NCBI GenBank assembly: GCA_013331925.1
Contig: DUFJ01000056.1
Location: 1 to 7,472, forward strand
Length of the DNA stretch: 7,472 nucleotides
Reading direction: 5' to 3'
From: Candidatus Iainarchaeum sp.
GTDB lineage: Archaea > Iainarchaeota > Iainarchaeia > Iainarchaeales > UBA10191
Part shown: piece after piece, positions 1-5,001 of the stretch
Position numbering within the stretch: position 1 is the first letter of the stretch
Layout: each line of letters begins with the position of its first letter
Translations under genes and position numbers: made by a program
The notes under the pieces: model-generated
Database searches by the model: none
What the model saw: only the letters and a program-made list of their open reading frames with translations
What the model was told of the DNA's origin: nothing

Positions 1-480
1 CGTGTAAAGCTCTGAAGTCCTGGAGCCGTCAGGATTGCAGAAAATATTGGAGAATTCAGTCCTCTCGCAAGGCTCTTGTGCAGGAACTGAAGAAGTTATT
101 TCAAAGCTTGAACCCTTTATTGCAGAACGCTCTCCAGTTATTGAATCAACCGCTCTGCAGCGAGCGTTGTAAACTCCTAAAGCTTGCGAGGCAGTAAAAG
201 AACAGCTTGCTGAAGAGTAAGGGCTTGAAAAAGACCCTGGATTAGAGCAAACAGTATTGGAAGAGGACGGAATGCAGGAATTGTCTTGGGAAACGCAGCA
301 GTAAAAGTTCAAGGGATTGCCCTGGGCTTGAGTCAAGCCTTGCGGAGTGAGGGTTTGCAGGGAGTTTTGCTGGACTGTGGGAGCGCTAATTCCTGTAAGT
401 GAAGGGGGCAGTGCAAAGGCAAGGCTGGAAAAAAACAACAGGAAAACCGCTAAGAGTAGAAACTTTCCCCCACTATGCAA
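1..480 (-). CDS. Cysteine-rich secreted protein, N-terminal part (runs off left edge)
   Basis: An uninterrupted minus-strand frame covers 160 codons and leaves the window at base 1, so the C-terminus is missing. The first 23 residues form a textbook Sec signal peptide: a short n-region with one Lys (MHSGGK), a Leu/Phe/Ala/Val core, and an AFA end just before LPPSLTGI. The visible mature part is Ser/Thr/Pro/Gln-rich and has eight Cys (residues 61, 62, 69, 78, 93, 108, 138, 148), suggesting a disulfide-bonded extracellular or surface protein. I recognise no family. No ATG exists in frame. I chose TTG at 480 because a TATA-like box at 508-517 should start transcription near 485, giving an almost leaderless message. 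An in-frame GTG at 507 would lie beside the TATA box, upstream of the expected transcript start. It is divergent from the abiE operon. The frame and signal peptide are sound; the exact start is less so. Confidence 0.75.
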   Translation of the reverse strand, partial: MHSGGKFLLLAVFLLFFSSLAFALPPSLTGISAPTVQQNSLQTLTPQGLTQAQGNPLNFYCCVSQDNSCIPSSSNTVCSNPGSFSSPYSSASCSFTASQALGVYNARCRAVDSITGERSAIKGSSFEITSSVPAQEPCERTEFSNIFCNPDGSRTSELYT

Positions 481-507
481 CAGCGACCACTCTTCTCCAA
501 AAACCAC

Positions 508-517
508 TATATAATAA
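508..517 (-). promoter_or_regulatory. TATA-like promoter for the cysteine-rich secreted protein
   Basis: The minus strand reads TTATTATATA here. Archaeal TATA boxes sit about 25 bases before the transcript start, which would place the start near 485, a few bases before the TTG codon at 480. There is no convincing ribosome binding site between them, consistent with leaderless or near-leaderless translation. Position and composition are the only evidence. Confidence 0.45.
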
Positions 518-600
518 TTATTCAAGCTTATTAAACTTTACCAGAAAATAAGATGCAACAAACGCGGTTTTGAGGGGTTTCTGAAAATTGTAAGATAAGT

Positions 601-692
601 TAATTATGTGACAAAATCGGCAGTATTTGCCAGGTTTATAAATTACTTGCTTTGTGGATAATGCAAGTTTAATGGCAAACAGCACATAATTA
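601..692. repeat. 10-bp perfect inverted repeat (601-610 / 683-692) around a TATA-like element
   Basis: TAATTATGTG at 601-610 is exactly matched in reverse complement by CACATAATTA at 683-692, with 72 bases between the arms. A smaller inverted repeat lies inside: ACTTGC at 645-650 and GCAAGT at 663-668, with a 12-base spacer. The region is upstream of the AbiEi-like gene. Characterised AbiEi antitoxins repress their own operon by binding inverted repeats in the promoter, so these are candidate operators. The region is A/T-rich, so chance repeats are possible. Confidence 0.4.
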
Positions 693-704
693 GGGTTTAT
701 AAAT
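633..704. repeat. Repeated TATA-like element GGTTTATAAAT (633-643 and 694-704)
   Basis: The 11-base sequence GGTTTATAAAT occurs twice, 61 bases apart. Each copy contains the palindrome TTTATAAA, which could serve as a TATA box in either direction. A related pair, ATGCAAGTTTA at 661-671 and ATGCAAATTTA at 705-715, is spaced 44 bases apart. A third TATA-like box, at 739-746, is the one best placed to drive the abiE operon. The upstream copies may be alternative promoters or regulator binding sites. Confidence 0.4.
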
Positions 705-738
705 ATGCAAATTTACTTACACACAAACCGGGGTTAAG

Positions 739-750
739 TTTATATTATAA
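739..750 (+). promoter_or_regulatory. TATA box of the abiE operon
   Basis: TTTATATTATAA lies about 30-40 bases before the ATG at 781. The expected transcript start is near 768, leaving a leader of roughly a dozen bases. GTGAT at 772-776, four bases before the ATG, fits part of the archaeal anti-Shine-Dalgarno complement (GGAGGTGATC) and could be a weak ribosome binding site in that leader. Confidence 0.5.
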
Positions 751-780
751 TTCTCCCATAGTAGTATAATTGTGATATAA

Positions 781-1410
781 ATGAATTATTCAATTTTGGT
801 CCGAAAATTACTTTTAAACAAGGAAAGGTATGTTTCTGAAAAGGACATTAAGAGCTACTGCGCGATTTTAGGAATTCCTTACGTTTCCGCAATAAAATAT
901 TTAGGAAAATACAACTACATTATTAGAATCTTGCGAGGTTTTTTTTATGTTCCAAGCATTGAGGAAAGAAAGCTGAAAACCGGAAAGCCATACCATTTGG
1001 AAGCCATTGCAAAAGCTTTAGAGTATAAGGGCGTAAAAAACTGGTACGCTGGCTTAGAAACTGCAATAAAACTGAACAATATCACGCACGAGTTTTTCAC
1101 AATAGACTACATTATTTCAGACAAGATTTTCCGTTCAAAACCATTCAAAATTTTAGGCCATAAAGTAAAATTCGCGAAAGTAAAGAAAGAACTGCTTGGT
1201 TTTGGAATTAAAAAAGGCAAAATCCCTTACTCTGATTTGGAAAAGACCTTGCTTGACTTGATTTACTTGAGAAAATATTCTGGAAGAAGCGACAAGGCAA
1301 TAAAAGACGAGCTGATTGAATGGTTTGAAACAGCTTCAAAAACCAAAATCAGAAAATACTCCAAAAACTATAGCAAAAATGTGAGAAAACTTGCAGAGGA
1401 AATGCTATGA
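781..1410 (+). CDS. abiEi: AbiEi-like antitoxin / winged-helix transcriptional regulator
   Basis: This 209-residue basic protein is probably the antitoxin of an AbiE-type toxin-antitoxin pair. Residues 1-58 have the look of the N-terminal winged helix of this family: helices rich in Lys/Tyr/Ile ending in the wing-like RGFFYV. Residues 66-110 carry a segment (YHLEAIAKAL, then WYAGLETAIK) typical of the middle domain. SDLEKTLLDLIYL near 151-163 matches the family's conserved Leu/Asp motif. The C-terminus is strongly basic (Lys/Arg/Tyr). Known AbiEi proteins autorepress their operon through the winged helix and counteract the toxin through the C-terminal domain. The stop overlaps the next gene's start (ATGA, 1407-1410), the usual antitoxin-first arrangement. 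The ATG is preceded by a TATA box and a weak GTGAT site. The family call rests on motifs plus the partner gene; specificity is unknown. Confidence 0.8.
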   Translation: MNYSILVRKLLLNKERYVSEKDIKSYCAILGIPYVSAIKYLGKYNYIIRILRGFFYVPSIEERKLKTGKPYHLEAIAKALEYKGVKNWYAGLETAIKLNNITHEFFTIDYIISDKIFRSKPFKILGHKVKFAKVKKELLGFGIKKGKIPYSDLEKTLLDLIYLRKYSGRSDKAIKDELIEWFETASKTKIRKYSKNYSKNVRKLAEEML

Positions 1411-2318
1411 TTCCCAAAGAAATGATAGGCTGGCTTTCACAAAAACTCAAAATAGAAAACGAGCAACTAATAGAAAAAGACTTGTACTTGCAAGGACTGC
1501 TTTCAGGATTAGGCAATTCAGAACACTTTGCTGAAAATTACGTTTTCAAAGGTGGAACCTGCCTAACCAAAGCACACTTTGGCTACTACCGCTTTTCAGA
1601 AGACTTGGACTTCACCCGCATCAAACAAGACATTTTCAAACAAAAATCACAAAAACAATCTAGAAAAGCAATATCCACAGAAGTTACAAAACTAGCCCGC
1701 CTGTTTTCTACAATTGCGAAAAATCAAGAATTAGACTTTAAGCCAGAAAAACACAACAATCACTACATTCAATTAGGCGGAAGCAACAGGTTCACAACCT
1801 TCAAATTCTGGTACACTTCAACAATAACAAGCAACGAGTCATTCGTAAAAATTCAAATAAACTTTCACGAAATCCTGAAAAATTCTCCAAAAAAGCTTGA
1901 AATAAAACCATTAGCTAAAGAACACGAAAAACAATTAATGCTGGACTTTCCACAACACTACAAACTCGCAACCACGACCACAAAACTCTACTGTTACAGT
2001 TTGGAAGAAATTGCTTCAGAAAAAATTCGCGCGCTGCTGACAAGAAGAGGCCTCAAAACAAGAGACGTAATAGACTTGTACATGCTTTCAAAAAAAGGAA
2101 TAACCATGAATTCAATAAAAAAGCTCGCGATAGAAAAAACAAAATTCATGCTCAAATACTTGAAATACTCGCAAAACCTTGAAAGCAAAAAGTTTGAAGA
2201 AAAAGTCAACCTCGGGCAAGAAGAAAGCCTAATAATAACCCCACTAAACAAAGGATTCCCAGAATTCGCGGAAAAAACCCTCAAACAGCTAAACAAACTA
2301 ATCGAAGAAATGAAATAG
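1407..2318 (+). CDS. abiEii: AbiEii-like nucleotidyltransferase toxin
   Basis: The 303-residue product matches the AbiEii/DUF1814 nucleotidyltransferase family. Signature pieces appear in order: FKGGTCL (47-53), the nucleotide-binding GG(S/T)-type motif; FSEDLDF (63-69), with the acidic metal-binding Asp/Glu residues; VKIQINF (147-153), a core strand; EKIRALLTR (205-213); and RDVIDLYML (219-227), the conserved C-terminal motif. All expected catalytic residues are present and the length is normal, so it looks intact. Members of this family act as toxins; MenT relatives add nucleotides to tRNA 3' ends and so block translation. That target is inferred here, not shown. AGAGG at 1395-1399, seven bases before the ATG, is a good ribosome binding site, and the 4-base overlap with the upstream antitoxin suggests coupled translation. 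Lys codons are mostly AAA and the gene is A-rich, unlike the pilus genes to the right. Confidence 0.88.
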   Translation: MIPKEMIGWLSQKLKIENEQLIEKDLYLQGLLSGLGNSEHFAENYVFKGGTCLTKAHFGYYRFSEDLDFTRIKQDIFKQKSQKQSRKAISTEVTKLARLFSTIAKNQELDFKPEKHNNHYIQLGGSNRFTTFKFWYTSTITSNESFVKIQINFHEILKNSPKKLEIKPLAKEHEKQLMLDFPQHYKLATTTTKLYCYSLEEIASEKIRALLTRRGLKTRDVIDLYMLSKKGITMNSIKKLAIEKTKFMLKYLKYSQNLESKKFEEKVNLGQEESLIITPLNKGFPEFAEKTLKQLNKLIEEMK

Positions 2319-2323
2319 GGGTT

Positions 2324-2374
2324 GTTACTCCTATGGCTCCTTTGGTGTGACTGCAGGTCTTTTAGACCGCGCAG
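2324..2374 (+). other. Two tandem potential RNA hairpins just after abiEii
   Basis: GTTACTCC (2324-2331) can pair with GGTGTGAC (2344-2351) apart from one mismatch and one G-U pair. Immediately next, CTGC (2351-2354) pairs with GCAG (2371-2374), and GGTCT (2356-2360) pairs with AGACC (2364-2368) around a TTT loop. Next to these is the 10-base palindrome CAGAATTCTG (2372-2381). The structure starts within about six bases of the toxin stop, so it would form in the 3' end of the abiE transcript and could stabilise it or assist termination. It is not a recognisable tRNA. An open frame without a start codon (2314-2391) overlaps it. Confidence 0.3.
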
Positions 2375-2394
2375 AATTCTGGTGTTATTAAAAG

Positions 2395-2447
2395 CGTTAC
2401 GTTAATGTAACGAGAAGGCGGGTTTTCGTAATATTTTTGTAACGAGA
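2395..2447. repeat. CGTTAC/GTAACG inverted repeat and TGTAACGAGA direct repeat
   Basis: CGTTAC (2395-2400) and GTAACG (2407-2412) are perfect inverted arms around a 6-base spacer. The right arm lies within TGTAACGAGA (2406-2415), which recurs exactly at 2438-2447, 32 bases on. Further GTTAC copies are at 2325-2328 (GTTACTCC context) and 2486-2490. The spacing of about three helical turns would suit a DNA-binding protein, or these may be scars of past recombination. Nothing else identifies their role. Confidence 0.4.
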
Positions 2448-2486
2448 GAATAAAGGTCCGAGAAAATCAACAAAGCAAACCGCTAG

Positions 2487-2564
2487 TTACTTCCAACCCT
2501 TTCTCAATTCATCTTTTATTTTTTGAGTTGGCTTTTTTGTTTTAAAAGTTCCAAAAAGCTTCAT
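2487..2564 (-). CDS. Short ORF (25 aa), possibly the tail of a lost gene
   Basis: From the only ATG (2564) the frame encodes 25 residues beginning MKLFGTFKTKK and ending KIKDELRKGWK before a TAA. The frame stays open further upstream to a TAG at 2625-2627 (45 codons), reading AKIFWFFLRPEEIM before that Met, but no ATG, GTG or TTG occurs there. The residues look like real protein: an aromatic stretch, then a charged amphipathic helix ending in a Gly-Trp tail. The ending loosely resembles C-terminal toxin-binding tails of small antitoxins, but I cannot confirm this. It overlaps the pilin gene's end by 17 bases and contains the T8 tract proposed as that gene's terminator. I see no good ribosome binding site. 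It may be a degraded gene whose 5' part was replaced, a tiny real gene, or chance. Confidence 0.3.
   Translation of the reverse strand: MKLFGTFKTKKPTQKIKDELRKGWK
2514..2543 (+). terminator. T-tracts downstream of the abiE operon
   Basis: Plus-strand T runs (T4-A-T6 at 2514-2524 and T6-G-T4 at 2533-2543) lie about 200 bases after the toxin stop. Archaeal RNA polymerase terminates at such oligo-T tracts without needing a hairpin. They are the first strong T runs after abiEii; a weaker T5 lies at 2434-2438. Confidence 0.4.
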
Positions 2565-2580
2565 TATTTCTTCAGGCCTT

Positions 2581-2588
2581 AAAAAAAA
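2581..2588 (-). terminator. T8 terminator of the pilin gene
   Basis: Eight consecutive A on the plus strand give a minus-strand T8 flanked by GG, about 20 bases after the pilin stop at 2608-2610. This is a typical archaeal oligo-T terminator position. It also lies inside the open frame of the short ORF ending at 2487; if that ORF is expressed from the pilin transcript, termination here must be incomplete. Confidence 0.5.
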
Positions 2589-2607
2589 CCAAAATATTTT
2601 TGCTTTC

Positions 2608-3054
2608 TCAAGCAGCGCAGTTTCCTACAAGATTTTCCCTGCCCTCAAAAGGGACATTGGTCAGGCTTTCTGTATTGTAGGTAATGCGGACTTTGTAGGA
2701 GAAGGAAGAGCCAGCAGTGCATTTTAGGGAGGTGCTGCTTACTGTCTGCTTGCTTCCGGGATTAATGCTTGCAGGGCTTGAAACTATCAAAGTTCCCCCA
2801 AGGTTCAGGTCTGTTACTGTAATGACCTGGTTGGAATTGTTTTGCAAAACTATTTGCGCGCCAGAGCTGGTGATGGAATATTCTGGGATTGAAATCGGCG
2901 TGGCTTGCGTTGTCCAGTAAATCCTGCTCTGCTCCTCGTTGATTTGAGGATTGCTTCCAAGCTTCAAAACCTGCGTTGCTACAACAAAAGCAATTATCAA
3001 AATCACTGAAAGCAGTATCAAATACTCCAAAGTTCCCTGGCCTTTCTCTTTCAT
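2608..3054 (-). CDS. Type IV pilin-like protein with class III signal peptide
   Basis: The 148-residue product begins MKEKGQGTLEYLILL, a classic archaeal class III signal: a charged leader, a prepilin peptidase site between Gly5 and Gln6 (G|QGTLEY), then a hydrophobic helix of about 25 residues (10-32) that acts as membrane anchor and filament core. The rest (about 50-148) is Ser/Thr/Asn-rich and beta-strand-like with no further membrane segment, and would be surface exposed. Cys112 and Cys146 could form a disulfide. An in-frame TTG at 3072 would add six residues, but it lies too close to the TATA box at 3083-3092; ATG at 3054 also gives a normal short leader peptide. The gene follows the ATPase and platform genes on the same strand, with a 49-base gap carrying its own promoter. 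It is the likely substrate of that machinery. Confidence 0.88.
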   Translation of the reverse strand: MKEKGQGTLEYLILLSVILIIAFVVATQVLKLGSNPQINEEQSRIYWTTQATPISIPEYSITSSGAQIVLQNNSNQVITVTDLNLGGTLIVSSPASINPGSKQTVSSTSLKCTAGSSFSYKVRITYNTESLTNVPFEGRENLVGNCAA

Positions 3055-3082
3055 GCAGTTCACAAAAAACAACCATTTCCAG

Positions 3083-3092
3083 ATTTAAAATA
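3083..3092 (-). promoter_or_regulatory. TATA-like promoter of the pilin gene
   Basis: The minus strand reads TATTTTAAAT here, about 30 bases before the pilin ATG at 3054. The expected transcript start (near 3061) leaves a leader under ten bases. A private promoter would let the pilin be made in excess over the assembly machinery, as a filament subunit needs. No clear ribosome binding site separates it from the ATG, apart from a weak GTGA. Confidence 0.5.
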
Positions 3093-3103
3093 CTATCGTT
3101 TTC

Positions 3104-4114
3104 CTAAGCAGGAATGAAAAAGCTTGAGAAAAACCCAATCACGAAGTTTTGGAAAATGAAGAACGCAAGGATTGAAGCAACAAGCAGCAAAGGGAAATAC
3201 TTCAAGCCGTGCCTTGCCTTCCCCCTGTTCAACACTCCCAAGAGCAAGCCTGCGAGCAAGGCATTTCCAGAAAGCAAGAGCAAGGCAAGGTTTTGCATGA
3301 AAGCAGCGTCAATGCCAATTTTTGGGGAAAGGAAAGAAAACTGGTTTACTGTTCCTGAAACGCTTTCTCCAGCCTGAACTCCTTGAAGCATTGAAAGGAA
3401 TTGTATAGAGATTGCAAGCAATAAGGGAGTAGCAATCAAGGCAACGAAAGCTACAAACAACACGTAAGTTTTAACGCTTGTCACAAGCTCCTTGCGCAAT
3501 TCCTGGATTTTCCTCAAATCCAATGCGGAGTTTTCCAAAAGCTTAGCAAGCTGGCTTCCAGAACGAAGGCTTTGCGCGAACAATCCAACAGTGTCCTTTA
3601 ACATTCTGGAATCAACACTCTCGCTCAACTGCCTCAAGGCTTTCTCAAAAGACTGCGTTCCTAAAGATTTTGCAGCAGCAACTTTTACCTCTTCGGATAA
3701 CACGCCAAATTCAGGCCTTGCTGACTGGCGAAAAGCAGAGAATGGAGTGACTCCAGAGCGGATGTTGTTGGCTGTCAAGAGAAGGAAGTCCGGGAGAACG
3801 TTCTCCACGCTTCTCGCGCGGGCTTCAACCTTGTAGAATAGCAGGAGTTTTGAAAACTCCAGGGAAGCAAAATACGCAAGGATTGCGCAAAGGACTGAAA
3901 CAACAAGCAAGGTCAAGGAGTCAAAAAAGCGCACGAGACTTGAGAATGCGAAAACAAGAACAAAGAAAACAATTACTGAAACAACTATTGAAAGCAATGC
4001 CTTCCTTCCAGTCCAGTCCTGAACGTCAGCGTCAGTTCCTGAAACAGAAAGCATTCTTGAAAAATAATCTCTCGCTGATTTCGGAACAAAGCTTGAAAAA
4101 GATTCAAAACCCAT
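3104..4114 (-). CDS. T2SSF-family pilus/secretion platform protein (TadC/FlaJ-like)
   Basis: This 336-residue integral membrane protein appears to be the second of two platform subunits. Predicted helices lie near 39-60, 66-89, 216-244, 272-296 and 304-330. Between the second and third is a soluble segment, about 98-215, with the character of a T2SSF (GspF) domain: LPDFLLLTANNIRSGVTPF near its start, SVDSRMLKDTVGLFAQSLRSG in the middle, and a Leu/Lys/Glu-rich helix before the membrane. Such proteins sit in the cytoplasmic membrane and connect the ATPase to the growing pilus. Archaeal FlaJ is longer and usually carries the machinery in one chain; here it is split over two genes, as in bacterial TadB/TadC. 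The ATG lies eight bases after the upstream stop. GGTGA at 4119-4123, four bases before the ATG, overlaps the upstream stop codon, pointing to translational coupling. Confidence 0.85.
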   Translation of the reverse strand: MGFESFSSFVPKSARDYFSRMLSVSGTDADVQDWTGRKALLSIVVSVIVFFVLVFAFSSLVRFFDSLTLLVVSVLCAILAYFASLEFSKLLLFYKVEARARSVENVLPDFLLLTANNIRSGVTPFSAFRQSARPEFGVLSEEVKVAAAKSLGTQSFEKALRQLSESVDSRMLKDTVGLFAQSLRSGSQLAKLLENSALDLRKIQELRKELVTSVKTYVLFVAFVALIATPLLLAISIQFLSMLQGVQAGESVSGTVNQFSFLSPKIGIDAAFMQNLALLLLSGNALLAGLLLGVLNRGKARHGLKYFPLLLVASILAFFIFQNFVIGFFSSFFIPA

Positions 4115-4122
4115 TCTCTCAC

Positions 4123-5001
4123 CTACTCCAAAACCTTAGGCGTTCGTGCCTTAATAAAACCAATCAGGACTATTTGAGTAGCGAAAGCTGCAAGGATGAT
4201 TTCAAAAATCTCAACGCTTCCAACGCTTGTTCCCCCAAGGGAGGAAAAAATAACCATGAACGTAACTCCAAGAGTCGGAACAGCTGCTGCAAAAAGCAGG
4301 TATAAGAGAACGAAAAGATTCAGCTCTGAAGAATAGCTTTTAATGCTTCTCTCCTGCTCGTTCAAGAGCAAATCTATCACAGAGCTTATTGAATTCGCAA
4401 GGCTGCTTCCAGAACGGAGAGCTGTAAGGATTTGCCAGCAGGCCTTGCTCAGGTATTCAGACCTTGAGTTCAAGGCAATCTTTTCCAAAGCCTGCACTTC
4501 AGAATCCCCTGAATTAATGCTTTGAACAACTTTCTTGAACTCGAAAGAAACAATCCCATAATTTGACTTTGCAGCATTCACCATTGCATCATACAAGCTG
4601 CTTCCGGAACTTACCTGCACCAGGATAGAGCGCAATGCGAGCACTAAATCTCGGTCAATCTCAGAGGCAAGCTGCATTGCGACAATTTTCGGGGAAAGCG
4701 AGGTAACAACAAGGAAAATTAGGAAAAACAAAAAGCCGGCAAGCAAAGAGAAGGAAAAATCAAAGCCTTCAGCAAGAAAGCCGACTATGGCTGTCAGGAT
4801 AAAAAGAAAAAAAGCATAAGCAAGCGAGGAGAGAAAGCAGGCTGTGAGAAAGTTTTTTGCAGAAAGCTCTAACTCTGCCTTCCTCAAGTCATCTTTTGTG
4901 CTTGAAAAAATTTTCTCAAGCAAAGAGCCTATCGGAAGCAATGATGGCTGGATGCTTGAAGCGCTTGACTCTGAAAAAAGCAAAAACTTCAGCCTTTGCA
5001 T
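4123..5001 (-). CDS. T2SSF-family pilus/secretion platform protein (TadB/FlaJ-like)
   Basis: The 292-residue product has a cytosolic N-terminus of about 50 residues, two membrane helices (about 51-76 and 82-102), a T2SSF-type helical domain (about 108-218), and two closing helices (228-253 and 263-284). The domain shows the usual pattern LVLALRSILVQVSSGSSLYDA, then a half-repeat ending WQILTALRSGSSLANS; the paired SGSS turns are typical of this fold. It would form the inner-membrane platform together with the next gene product and be driven by the ATPase encoded just upstream. Its ATG directly abuts the ATPase stop codon (TGAATG), and AGGTGG at 5006-5011 is a strong ribosome binding site inside the end of the ATPase gene. 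The two genes are surely cotranscribed and probably translationally coupled. The family call is firm; the exact system is not. Confidence 0.85.
   Translation of the reverse strand: MQRLKFLLFSESSASSIQPSLLPIGSLLEKIFSSTKDDLRKAELELSAKNFLTACFLSSLAYAFFLFILTAIVGFLAEGFDFSFSLLAGFLFFLIFLVVTSLSPKIVAMQLASEIDRDLVLALRSILVQVSSGSSLYDAMVNAAKSNYGIVSFEFKKVVQSINSGDSEVQALEKIALNSRSEYLSKACWQILTALRSGSSLANSISSVIDLLLNEQERSIKSYSSELNLFVLLYLLFAAAVPTLGVTFMVIFSSLGGTSVGSVEIFEIILAAFATQIVLIGFIKARTPKVLE

Noticed and set aside
601..720. CRISPR-like or iteron-like array in the repeats upstream of abiEi.
   Set aside because: There are only two copies of each short repeat, with unequal spacing and no conserved repeat of CRISPR length, cas gene or replication gene nearby.
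661..736. Tiny plus-strand ORFs (for example ATG at 661, 672 and 705) in the region upstream of abiEi, considered as leader peptides.
   Set aside because: They encode only 3-10 residues, lack ribosome binding sites, and mostly lie upstream of the best-placed promoter, so they would not be transcribed with the operon.
1994..2296. A 100-codon minus-strand open frame inside abiEii.
   Set aside because: It is the shadow of a gene with complete family motifs; its Phe/Ser/Leu-rich sequence is what the A-rich coding strand yields in reverse.
2318..2501. Possible intron-containing tRNA: GGGTTG at 2319-2324 could pair with CAACCC at 2495-2500 as an acceptor stem, with a CTTTTAG loop resembling a Lys anticodon loop.
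   Set aside because: No T-arm (GGTTCRANNCC-type) or D-arm can be found, the putative anticodon stem pairs over only three bases before mismatches, and the spacing is far too long without a recognisable intron motif.
2762..3076. A 104-codon minus-strand frame starting at an ATG (3076) in another frame of the pilin gene.
   Set aside because: It overlaps the pilin almost entirely, has no class III signal or other motif, and its ATG lies too close to the TATA box.
3850..4305. A 151-codon plus-strand open frame opposite the platform genes.
   Set aside because: It lies antisense across two well-supported membrane protein genes, has Lys/Gln/Ser-rich low-complexity composition, and shows no promoter or domain.
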